64,000 nucleotides of DNA from Phoenix dactylifera (taxonomy: Eukaryota; Streptophyta; Magnoliopsida; Arecales; Arecaceae): NCBI RefSeq assembly GCF_009389715.1, contig NC_052399.1, positions 19,037,646 through 19,101,645 on the forward strand. Direction: 5' to 3'. A program made the translations under genes and the position numbers. Numbering within the stretch: the stretch's first letter is position 1; each line of letters begins with the position of its first letter. The notes under the pieces are model-generated. The model did not search any database and was not told where the DNA came from. It was given only the letters and a program-made list of their open reading frames with translations. Below, piece after piece: positions 12,523 through 27,907 of the stretch.

Positions 12523-15500
12523 CTAGAAACCATAGTGCTTCACCGAGTACTCCAACACCTGCTGGCTTGGGCAGATCATCTCTTTTACCCTTGTTCCGTT
12601 CTTATAGATCTTGAACGTCGGGACTATTCTCACGTTCTCTGCCCTGGCAACAGCTGGGTTCTCATTCACATCCACCTTAGTACAAACATGCGCGAAATTA
12701 ACACAGATGAAGTTGAGAAACTATAAGATGTAATCCATGAAAGAAAATGCGAGAGTACCTTGAGAAAATTCAGAGATGGGTATCTGGTGCAAAGGGCATT
12801 CACAAACGGGGTGATCTGGCTGCAGTTTTGGTTCAATGAGGCCATGAAATGGACAACAGAAACTCCTGGAAAAGTATCGGTTTAAGGTTACTGTGAGATT
12901 AGCATGGTGAATGAGTGCTAGTGTTGGTAAAGATTATATGAGTGGTAAACCAATGTAACTAATATATTTACATAACTTGAAGAAGGAGAACAGGAAAAAG
13001 GCAAAAATAAAAGCAATGGGGTCATGATGAATTATTTCTGCCAGCTACAGTGCCCCATTATACTGAAATACAAACAGTGAAAATGATCATTTGGAAGAAA
13101 TAATATCTTCAAATAAGCATGGAAAGGATAGGTATAGATCATTTAAGAAGTGGGGCTTAATTTTAAATGCATACTGATCACCATCATTGTCAATATAACT
13201 TGTGCCTACTATCAGAAAGGAAGACTTGGACAGAAATTATCTGAGATTATGAGCAAAAAGAGATGAAGAGCATGCTATGCTTGATTTGATAGTCTTGGAA
13301 AGAAACAAAAAAAAAGATGAAATAAAGCTCACCAGGTAAAGTAATAGCTGCTTGGAATTGTTCAGCACCCGTAATTTCCTCAACCTCACCACCAAATTTC
13401 ATGTTAGAGACCTCCTCACCACGAGATGTTCTCAGTGCAACTTGGGCATGGAACAGGGCTTCAGCCACCTCAGTGTTACCTGGAAGTTCCTGCCTCAGAA
13501 TCTCGTAATCTCTCACAGCTTCAGCCCAACGCTCAAGCTAATCATTTAAAAAAGAAGAATAAACAGCTAATCCCAGAGCCCCCAAAACTCAGATGATAAC
13601 AGGAGACTACATAAAGAGCAAACAGGAGAAGAAGGTTCACCTTGCTATTGGAGGCAGCACGTCTTAGAAGGGCTTTGGTGTAGTTGGGTTGGATCCTGAC
13701 GGCTTCGTTGCAATCCTCAATAGACTTCTCCCATTGTCCAAGCTTCGATCTGCAAGCTGCCCTATTGCAATAGAGCACAGGGTTCGAGGGGTCGTACTTG
13801 AGTCCTTCCCCATAAGCTAAGCATGCTTCTGCAAACTTTCCAGAATTAAAGAGCTCATTTCCCAGGGCTCTGGCCTGAGCAACAGATCTCACATTGTTCA
13901 GCATTGCCGTCACTTCTAGGTTCCCCGGATCTATTTGCTTGGCTCTCTCAGCTGCTGAAACTGCATTCTCGAACCTGCAAAAAAACCACCACCCACTCTA
14001 ACTCACCCAAGATCTTCAACTGTTACCTTGTGGAACTCCAAATTTATAACCTCACCTTCCTAGTGCCATTTCAACTTGGGCACGAACAAAGTGGACAAAT
14101 GAATTCGAGAGCATACCAACAAACTTGGTATTTGAGCAGGACGAGGATGAGCTCTCAAGTTTGGATGCATTGGATATTGCCAGTTCCGCCTCTTCAAGTT
14201 GATGGAGCCGGAGAAGGGCTTCTGCTCTTGAAGCAAGAAGCTGAAAATGCAAACCTCTTAAGACAAGCATACATGCTTATTTTCAAAGTTTAATTACAAT
14301 TAGCTATCAATTATTTAAGAATAAAAAGACATAATGCGAGTTCAGGAATTCACCAGGGAAGAAGAGTCTGCTCCTGCTGCAATGCCAGCATCGCTTTCCC
14401 TCAATGCACTCTTCCAATCTCCAATCTTCCGGGCATCTGCGCACCTCCCCAAATGCCTCTCAACTGCCTGCAGTTTCTGCAACTCAACAGGGTTTGGTTG
14501 TGACCCAGCCAAGAGGAGGTGCCGCCGTGCGTCGTCAACCTGTCCTAACCTGTAGTTAAAAATCAGAACTTGCAAGTGCTTATATGAAAGAATTCAAATG
14601 ATTTCAGATTTGAACATTGTGATATAGGAAGGAATTGTTGGGCTATATTCTTTTCTAGTGGCTTCAGATATTGAAGGGCAATCTTAGACAGATATCCTGC
14701 AAATCTGAAACCGAATAGAGAACTTTTTTGGACGAATCAATAATCTTATTCAAGCAAATTTAGAGCACCATGAACTAAACTGAAAAGTAAAAAAGGGTCC
14801 CCTAATTACTCAAGATGATTTTTTTTTCTTTTTTGAGAAAAATGGCGTATTCATGTGAGACATCCCCACTGCATGCACTGAGGATAGGGATGCCAACTGG
14901 CGGGCCTATATCTCGTTGACCACTCAAATAATACGAATGCATCAGGGGTACATAAGACAGTGATGATATGGACTCCAGAAATTGGAAGCTCATACAGACA
15001 CTGTCATGGCCGGGACACCCCACCTCCCAGGATTAAAACAAGAATACCAACGGCAAAACTACAAAAAACTGCAAAGCATGAACATAAAATAGCCAGATGG
15101 CATCCAGGTGAAACAGAGAGAATCATCTACTCTGCATCGATGTGCTTAGAGATATGAAGGATCTATAAGATCCAATTTCACTTGCACATCATGAAACTGA
15201 ATGGAAGTTTTGCTCGGACTGAGAGGTTATCAATGTAAAGCATCTATAACCAATAAAAATCAGATCTTTTGCAAACAGATGCCCTCCCTACTCGTACAAA
15301 ATAATAAAGGATGTAGGAAATGCCCAATAGATAACACTAAACAAAATGTGGAGCCGATCATGCTCTAAGAACAACATGTCCATCAAAACAGTCACTGAAT
15401 CTCCAATGAGTGATTGAAAGGAAATGACTCGATGTTCACCTTATAAGCAGGGAAGCCAGCCTCTGGTGCGCCCGCCCGTAAGCCGGATCCAGCCGAACAG

Positions 15501-16389
15501 CTTGCTCGCACTCCTTCACGGCCTCCACCAATCTCTTCAGCCCCGTGAGCGCCGCCGCCCGGTTGCTGTGGCAGGCGGCATTGTCGGGGCACATGGCGAT
15601 CGCCCGGTCGTAGAGCCTTAACGCATCTGCAAAATGGCCCCTTTTGTACTGCTCGTTCCCCACCCGCTTCACCTCCTCCGGATCCGTGCTCGCCATCGCC
15701 CTCCTCACTGCCGGATCCCCGGCATTCCCCACCGCCAACTCGCAGCCCGGCGGCTTCCCCGAGCCGGCGCCGCTCGTCCCGCCACGCACTATGCTGCCGT
15801 GCCCGTAATTCCCGGTCCCGGAACCAAGCACGTCGCTCCTCGCCGCGTTCCGGCTCATCATGCCGGTCTTGCTAATCCTCCCCGACGGGCAGATGTTGCC
15901 GGCGGGGAGAACATTCGTCAGCGGAGAGCTAGCCGTGCTGCTGCCAGCACTGACTCCGGCACTGGCGCCAACACTAGTACCGGAGTAAATAAGAGGGCCG
16001 GAGCCGGAACGCCGGTGCCCGGGTCTTGTAGTCCGGCCATCAATGGTGCCGAGGCCGGTGTCGTTGGATCCCAGCAGTAGCTCGCCGGAATGGCTTCGCC
16101 GCCCGGCGATCCCGACCTCTGGCTTCCGGCCGCCGCCGGCGGCAGCGGCTGCGGCGGCATTGGGGACGAGCTTTGCGGTGATGGAGGAGCCAGAGGAGCT
16201 GGAGCTGCTGCTCGGGGTGACGGTGGAGAGGGGGCGCGTCGGGAGGGGGGAGACGGGCGAGTTGAGATCAAAAAACTCCCTAGCGTCGGGTTTATTAGTC
16301 TCAAAGCTGAGAGCGTGGAAGCGGTCGGAGATTGACTCGAGGCCGGCCGCCGCGAGGGCCTTGCGTGTCCTGTCCTCGGGGTGAGCCAT
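12523..16389 (-). CDS. TTL: TPR repeat-containing thioredoxin-like protein (TTL family)
   Basis: Seven minus-strand coding exons: 16389-15440, 14549-14354, 14240-14056, 13974-13641, 13537-13333, 12865-12759 and 12675-12523. All junctions are GT-AG and the phases agree, giving 709 aa, close to the family length of about 700. Residues 1-235 are low-complexity (Ser, Gly and Ala runs) and probably disordered. TPR motifs begin near residue 236 ([15 protein letters not shown]) and a second cluster covers about 383-620 ([29 protein letters not shown]). A C-terminal thioredoxin-like domain covers about 624-709. Its active-site position reads NQNC instead of WCGPC, so only the second Cys (about residue 638) remains, as is typical of TTLs. 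In Arabidopsis, TTL proteins are cytosolic scaffolds linked to osmotic and ABA responses, brassinosteroid signalling and cellulose synthesis. The ATG at 16389 is the first in frame. Which TTL ortholog this is cannot be told. Confidence 0.93.
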
Positions 16390-18728
16390 CTTTTGTTCCA
16401 AAATGCCACCTTTCCTTCACGCTTAGATCTCTTCCCACCGACACGAGCCCAAGGCCACTAGATGTAGCGGCTAAAAATAATGGAAGGCCGAAAGCAAGAT
16501 GGTCTCTTGGCGGTAGAAGAAGGCATGTAGAGAGAAAAGGTGTGAGTACAGGAAGGTGGAAAGGGGGTGGATGGGGATCTCGTGAAGGGAAAGGAGGAAG
16601 CAAGGAATGAATGTGGGTAGATTTGGAGAGTTTGGAGCTTCGAGAGAGAAGAAAGGAGAGACGAGAGAGAAGAGAGAGCACAAATTAAAGGAGGAGCCTT
16701 CTTATTTGTTTTTCCGTGGCCCTTTCTCCTTCTTTGCCCCTCTCTCTCTCACGAGAACATCCGTCCTCTCTCTATCCCTCTCCCCTCTCTCCCCACCCCG
16801 TCTCTCTATAGTATACAATTTACTCTGGCTCTCTAGGCTTGTCGAGGAAGAAGGAACCCACGTCAACGTCTACCTCCGTTAGGTTTTTCTCTCTCAACTT
16901 CTTTCCTTTATAATATCTTTGTTTTGTTATATAACGTCTAGGTTTACGGCAATTTTATTTTTCCTTCTTTTTTCCCGTGAGACAAATAGTGCGAAGAATC
17001 TGGTAGATCTCGCCTCGCACCCGAGCCACAAGCCAAGGCTAGATTTGCGGACCCTGTTAAATGACCAAAACATCCTTATTTACGAGGAGCCTAATTTTTC
17101 GGCATGAGTTTCCGGATAATGTGAACGTGGATGGTTGGAGGGAGGGAGGGAGGGAGGGAGGGAGAGTATTGTAAAAAAAAATAATAATAATAATTCGGGC
17201 TTTGCAGAGGGTATTTTGGGGAAGTGGGAGGTTAGCTTGGTCATTTGGTGGTCCCTCGCGACAGGGGCAGCTGGCCATGTGCGGCGTGCCGTGCCAGCTG
17301 GCCGATTCAGGGAACCCTAAGCGATCCAGCGGCCTCCAGCTAAGCAGATAACGGCGGCCCCTGCCTTCGGATCCCGCGGAATATTCCGTAGCCGTCAACT
17401 AGCCCGGGTTTGAACGGAGCCGGATGGCGAACGAAGGAGCCGAGCCTGACTGGCGTCCACCCCCGAGGATGATAACGATTTGCAGCCGCTGGCTTTTGGC
17501 TCCGCGCCGCCGGCTCGAAAATTGAATGAAACGTAACCCGATGCTTTACCAACTACCGAAATCGGTGTGGAGGAGTAGTTCTTACAAAAAAAGAAAAAAT
17601 GGTATGTAGTATATTCTCTGATTTTTTCGGTAAAATGGAAGTAGTCTATTCTCGTTGAATGGTCGAGGTAATTATGACCTAAGTTACTCATTTTTTTTAT
17701 TTTGTAGCTTGCCATGTATTAAAGTATATTTTATGAGTATGGTATTGTGTACCAATTCATATATCAATGTCAATAGTAAGGCGAACAAAATTATCTTTGA
17801 TATACTATAATAAATATTTATCAGATAAAAATAAATATTTCTTACAATTACTAAAAAAATTAATTATGCTTCCACAAGCATATAACTATATATATATTGA
17901 ACTTCCATATCATGACCATTATGGCTTTAGTTAAATTCTATAAGCTTATATAGATGCTACGACTGGCCACATTAAAACTAAATTGAATGAAGCTACTTTG
18001 AATTATACCTTAGTATTTTGGCGGATAGCTGACTTACATCTATATGTACATAATGATGAATTTTGTTATTTTTAATCAATATGATGCACTTATAATGACC
18101 ACTATAGCTAGTGGTTTGGCCAATACAAAAGAGTTCAACTCTTTAATGAGTGCTTTTTGTTTTACCCTCTCTTGCTATCCTTTTGGTTAGGTATTTAGAT
18201 GCTTTGATTTGTTATTTAACGCCTAAAATAGCAAATAGCAACATTCAAAAGGAGCACCTAGATATAATTTAGCTGGTTACCATGATACTTCATGTCACAT
18301 GCTGATACCTTCTTTTGATTTTTCTACAGTCCCCTCCATCATTACATGATCCTTGTGATGCACTTATTCTTAGTTTACGAGAGATTCCACAAGCATGGGG
18401 CTAGCAATTTTTTTCCATTAGTGGTGGTTGGCAATGAGTTCAGAAAAACTATTACCCTAATTTGCTATAAAGCCATGGACATCCTAGCTCTGATAGCTAG
18501 GCTTCCCTAGTTAAGATTTCTTAATGAAAAAAGTAATTGCCATAATATAAAGCATAAAGGAACCAAAAACAAGATCCAACAACACAAGGATTACAAGGAA
18601 GACTACTTAGGTCTACTGGAGCCCAACCTTTGGATTAGATTCAAAAGTTTCCAAATAAGGGTAGTGCAGGTGTTGGATGCGACCAACTTGAAGAATTGTG
18701 TGTTCAACAAATGGATACCATTAATCTC
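16390..18728. other. TTL upstream region and intergenic DNA
   Basis: The first few hundred bases hold the GA-rich (CT-rich on the minus strand) leader and promoter of the TTL gene, densest at 16600-16800. A (GGGA)n run is at about 17137-17165. From 17560 on the DNA is AT-rich and no gene is recognised. Confidence 0.5.
17137..17165. repeat. (GGGA)n microsatellite
   Basis: Seven consecutive GGAG/GGGA units, about 750 bases upstream of the TTL start codon. Confidence 0.85.
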
Positions 18729-18941
18729 TTGGTGCTTTTTTTTTTTTTTTTGCTTGCTAAGGCAGGCATATCAAACTACCGAGTCCGGACACATCCAACA
18801 AAGTCAGAAAATAAAACATCATGGAATGTCGTAGGCAAATCTTCAACCTGAGTCCATAGGGTTACTACTTACGTGGTTGGCCGCATAAATGGTTATCCAA
18901 TCTATAGCACACTTAGCCTCTCTAAAGACATCTTTGGTGCT
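18729..18941 (-). mobile_element. very short 5'-truncated LINE 3' end
   Basis: A candidate 8-base target-site duplication, TTGGTGCT, lies at 18729-18736 and 18934-18941. Between them, on the minus strand, is the C-terminal part of a LINE RNase H domain (AIDWITIYAANHVSSN), which matches the end of the copy at 37.1-37.6 kb (ATDWVASYVARHSGE). It ends in a poly(A) tail, seen here as poly(T) at 18737-18751. Only about 200 bases were inserted. Confidence 0.75.
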
Positions 18942-23259
<4,318 letters not shown>

Positions 23260-23394
23260 AAGTATGGAAAGTTGATGGGCACTTGAAAAATAATAAATGG
23301 TCATGTTTATATTGTAGTGTTGGGAGAAAAATGGATCGTTCAAAGCATATGATCAAATCGCAATACTTGAGGGCGAACGTGACGACAACAAGCA

Positions 23395-24028
23395 TACTCT
23401 TAGAGCACCCGACCTCAGAGCGCTCGGTTTAGGCATCAACGACCCTAGAGCTCACAATCCCGACCTCGGCTTGATCGTGGCAGGCATGGTCTCGGCTGAG
23501 TTAAGCCCAATCGACCTCAAGGCTAAGTAAGACCCAGTCAAAAGGAGAAGCAGACCTTCCTACTCCACCGAAAATCAAGTCCTTCATATCCGGGATCAAA
23601 TCCCGCAATCTCTGCCTCAACGGTTGTCAACATTTGAATCCACGTGATCCCAATGGATCGCCAGCTAGCCCGAAATCTCGGACTGTTTACGGTAACTCAT
23701 TGATTCGCGCAATCACGCCCGATCACAGGTAACCGCTGCACCCCCTCCTATAAAAAGGGGGGGAGAAGCTCCAGGCAGAGGGGGCTCGGGCTCTCGCTCT
23801 CTCTTCTTCCTCCCCGGCCAAAAAATACATCCCTATGTTATTCCTCTCCATTACTTCTCTCCATTAAAAGCCCCTCTCTGACTTAAGCATCGGAGGGCCT
23901 ACGCCGGAAACTCCAGCCACAGGCTTCTTGCAGGTCCGTCGGAGACAACCGTCAGCCGCCGCACCACCAGCCGGAGCTCCTCCTCCTCGGTCCACGGTCA
24001 CCCCTAGGTCTAATTTCCAGCAACATGT
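23395..24028 (+). mobile_element. LTR-like fossil (probable solo or partial LTR)
   Basis: GC-rich in contrast to its flanks. It contains a promoter-like box, CTCCTATAAAAAGGGG, at about 23745-23760. It is followed about 130 bases later by the motif GACTTAAGCATCGGAGGGC, which is common in the R/U5 part of plant retrotransposon LTRs. No adjoining retroelement coding region is seen. The ends and a target-site duplication could not be fixed, so the limits are approximate. An old element, family not resolved. Confidence 0.55.
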
Positions 24029-25688
24029 AGTATCATGATTTTATCACAAAATTATTGGAATAATATGTTAAAGGAGAGATGTCTGCTTCTTTTCAGGTGT
24101 AATCGTTTTGTTTGCGAGTCGTCGTCTTCTTTTTAATCTGATTTTTATACCCTTCAGCTCCTTAATTTACGCCCTTTGGGTGGCTTACACATGTCTGTAG
24201 ATCATAAAGAAGTTTTACTCCTAATGCCTATGCTTACGAATAATCATCTCCCAAATTAGTCATCAAGACTGGTTGCTTTAGATTTTGGCCGAACAAGGAC
24301 ATAGGATCCGAGTTGCAAGGACATTTTGAAATCCATTTAGAGGGATCCGCTCCGTTGTTTTTCGTTTTTTTTTTTATAGTTACTTGGGTTCTGCCAAAGG
24401 ATGACACGTTGAGATGAGGGCATTTTACTGGTTTTTTCACCCTTTTTTGATCCAAAAGATGGGAGCCCTATCAACCATTCATCAGGTTAACGAGCACTAC
24501 CTAGATTAATTTGAGAGAAAATATAAAACAAACAAGTATGTTTGTAGCTCGTATACTGATTTTTTTAAAGTGTTCTTTGGAGTAGCTCTATGAGAAGAGT
24601 TGGAGATAGCACTAAGGATGAATTTTATGTTACTTTTGTATTGGAAAAAAGAGGTCAGCAACCAGAATATGTTCGAATTCTATAATAATGATACTGCTTT
24701 TGAGCACATGACCTTGAATTACGCCCTTTAAACTCTCTGCAGCTTTTAACAGTCCTGTTTGCTTCTTTGCTTTCCTCACTAATTTGGGGGCTACTGTGTA
24801 TGAAGACAATCCTCCAAACGCTACAAAACAAACTCGTTACCTGGTGTTTATTCTTCGCATCAGAGCAAGGTAAATTGGAGAGCAATATGGCTTCGTTTTT
24901 CAGTCCAAAGATTCCAAAACAAGGGCTGGGAAACCACACCAGCCCGCTCCTGCTCCACTAATGTCAACATGGGTGGCAGGGGATAAACCCAGAAGGATGG
25001 CCAATGCCCCACAATCCAAGGCATTGCACCCCAGCAGGAACAACAGCATGGAGGGGCTCGTGATTGCAATAAAATGGAAAGCTGTAGTATGTGGACGGAT
25101 ATAACAGAGTAAGGCACTTTTCCACAGGTCTTCAAGGTCAAGCCATTTCAGTCCTCGTTTGTTAGACTGTGAGAAATTATATTCTATATCATATGCACCA
25201 GATAATTGTGCACTATATCAATAACCGTATTTTATTTTATAGACTCTATTCATCATGCACTCGTCCGCTAATATTGTACACACGTTGTAAGATATAATGT
25301 CTCATCATACTTACTCCGCGTCCTTGCCTCTTCCTATTGTTTATTTGACAACCCTTTCTTTATGTCCCAGTTCAGTTCATCCTCTTACCCATTTGTCCTT
25401 TCATCCAAGTGATTGATGGATTAGTTGGATCCTGCTCTATCTCTGAGTCCCTTCAACGCATGAAAAAAAAAAGGTGCTGGCAGAGAGAGGCTCCATGGCC
25501 CCCTTCAATCTCATCTCTTTTCTTCGTCCCTTTCTCCAGCCTCCACCACCATGTGAGAAAGGAGATCAAGTCAGGGGAGGCATGTGGCGCCCATTTGGAA
25601 GTGCAGTTGGGAAAGGATTCTCTGCATCAATGCAATGCGAGCAGATGGGCTCTCATTTGCTCTTGCTCGACTCTTGTGGCTGAATTGT
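24029..25688. other. intergenic, nothing recognised
   Basis: Several short open frames lie at 24234-25141 and 25409-25729 on both strands. None carries a recognisable motif. Confidence 0.45.
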
Positions 25689-26174
25689 TAAGGGCTCGTT
25701 TGGTTCGCGGGAAGCATTTTCCCTCCTAGGAATATGATTCCTGGGAAACAAATTCCTAAGAAGAGGATGCCTAGGAAAATACTTTTGGCATGTTTGGTTG
25801 ATCATGGAAAAGTAACAAATTTCCAAAGTGCTTATGTTTGGTTGGCCATCCACTTTTCTAGGAAAGTTATGTATAATTTCTATTATGCCCTTAATAAAAA
25901 TTAGGTTTTTAATGTCTCTTTAATGCTTCTTTAATGCTGAAGGGACTTTTTGGGAAAAAGTAAAAATGGAGTAATTCCTGCCTCATGGGAAAGTAACTTT
26001 CCCATGTTTCTCATGGGAAAGACTTTCCCATGAAATGTGGGAATCATATTCCCATGGGAATTCAACTTTCCCTTCTCTCTCCTTTGAAAACTCCAACCAA
26101 ACAAGAGGCATCTCATTACTTTCCCGTTGACCACACTTTCCCCCTTCTTTTCCCGCGAACCAAACGAGCCCTAA
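25689..26174. mobile_element. Tourist-like MITE (PIF/Harbinger type)
   Basis: Terminal inverted repeats begin GGGCTCGTTTGGTTCGCGGG at 25692 and are matched base for base, in reverse complement, by the end at 26171; identity covers the first 22 bases. A 3-base TAA lies directly outside both ends (25689-25691 and 26172-26174), the target-site duplication of PIF/Harbinger elements. The 480-base body has many self-complementary TTTCCCATG/CATGGGAAA words and no coding capacity, so it is non-autonomous. Well-preserved ends suggest it is not very old. Confidence 0.9.
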
Positions 26175-27435
26175 GAGACTGATCAACTTAAACTTAAAGG
26201 GTCCCATATTCCTTCTTTAGCTTTCCGCATCGTTACCATCTCAGCCTAAAGTCGGATTGGCGTCCATTGAACCTATCAAATCGCCACCGTTGCTGCTGTG
26301 GCCTCGGAAGAAACTCTGAGCGCATAAAACCCATCACCTACCACTGCACCACTGGCACTGATCTTGGTCCAACCCAGTCATTCGCACTGAGGGTTTCAGC
26401 ACGGACAAGACTTCTTTCAACAAACAGGACCACACGACTCTTGTGGTGGACCATGCTTCTCTTCTCAAATAGGCAAAGTGGGTGGGGGAATGGGGGAGTC
26501 CATTTAGTCTTGGAATTTAGCAGCTAGAAATGCCCCCCAGTATCAGCTCAGCTATCAACTTGGCAATCCATTTCAGGTGTTTCAAGGCAATCCATTTCAT
26601 GTGTGAGATGCAGGAGCTTCACAAATGAGCTCTGTTTTGATCTTTCCTTCTGAAAATTAGGAGGAGAAATCCAGCACATGCCCCCAAGTGAGGACTACAT
26701 CACAATAACCTTTTTGAGTGCCCTATGAGAAATCTGTTGGCAGTGATCAGGCATTACCTTCAAGGGCATTGGCTCGGCTACGAGCAGCATTAGGTAAACA
26801 ACTACCACATTCCAATATGGTAATACAAAAAGCTATGAATCCAAGCATTGGCCGTAAATGAAAAACAGGCATGTCCAAGGTACCTCTCTGGTTTTTCAGT
26901 TTGTGCCCATATGTCAATATGAAGCAAGGATCTAAATCTTCCACAACAAATTTTTGAAGTAGTCTCTTTAATCTACACCTATCTTCTTCCTTTTCTTCTG
27001 CTTATACGAAGAAAAGAAGGCACCTTTTCTGCTTTCACTTCAAGCCTAATTGATACTAAATTTGGCAGTATCATATTCAGAATTAGCTTGAAAACGGGTC
27101 TTTCTTCTCTGGGTTAGGCTAAGAGGATTCTGAATTAACTAGCCTGTGATAATTTCTAAATTCTGCGCTAAATAGTTTGTAAGTTTCATGCTCCACATGC
27201 ATGAAACTTATTTATTTTCCATAATAATCCCTATGAAGTAACACGATGTAACTTACACCAACCATGCACATGTTTTTTTCAAAGAAATCACTAGATAAGT
27301 AAAATCATAATACTCAGTTCAAGCCATAAATGTAATATTTCTTCTGATGGCACCATTGCGAGCCATCGAAAATTCAGCTGAATTCTCGATACTCAGGTTT
27401 CCAACTTGCTATACATTGTCATGCCTACAGACACT
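26175..27435. other. intergenic, nothing recognised
   Basis: Holds the 3' flank of the zinc-ribbon gene, which is transcribed towards the left. Short open frames here have no motif. Confidence 0.45.
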
Positions 27436-27907
27436 TTATGCAGTGGACTCATCAATCCGACTCTTGTGCAGCTGAAATGCTGGATTCACCCAAGCTCCAC
27501 AGCTGCATTGCATGCCTGCCCAGTTGAATGAACCCAAACGGGCCTTGCAGCCCAAGCACCAAAGTTTCTCTTCAACATGGCCTTCTTGTACTGACTCACA
27601 AGAAAGAGATGGCATGTCAAATATAAGGCATGTTTTAAGATCTAACAATGTACAATGCCTGTTCTGCGAGCAATCAAAGAAGATAATGAATGCCGTGCCT
27701 ACCTGCATGCATCCACTTCATGGGCTCCACAAATATTGAGGAGCATTCGGGTTTCTTGTCACCGTCCAGGGGGGCACCTCTTTTCTTCCATTTGAAGCAT
27801 CGTTCACCCTCTCCCTGCTTGTGAAGAATCACATTCTCTTGAGCCGCAACAATCCTGCGGCATCTTTTGCAGCGATATAGAGTTTGCGGTTTCTGATCAG
27901 TTTCCAT
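27436..27907 (-). CDS. stand-alone YVH1/DUSP12-type zinc-binding protein (At4g18593-like)
   Basis: Two minus-strand coding exons, 27907-27703 and 27590-27436, are joined across a 112-base GT-AG intron, giving 119 aa. The sequence follows the C-terminal zinc-binding domain of the YVH1/DUSP12 phosphatases: YRCKRCRR, then CSSIFVEPMKWM, then LGCKARLGSFNWAGMQC followed by SCGAWVNPAFQLHKSRID. The Cys pairs can form two zinc sites. The phosphatase domain with its HCxxxxxR loop is absent, as in the Arabidopsis protein At4g18593, annotated as dual-specificity-phosphatase-like. In yeast the YVH1 zinc domain acts in 60S ribosome assembly (release of Mrt4); a similar role for this short plant form is inference. 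An AG just upstream of the ATG may be the acceptor of a 5' UTR intron. Confidence 0.92.

Noticed and set aside
15634-16409. Long open frames overlapping TTL exon 1 on both strands
   Set aside because: Products of GC-rich codon bias opposite or out of frame to the real exon. The frame ending at 16409 has no ATG and begins at GTG.
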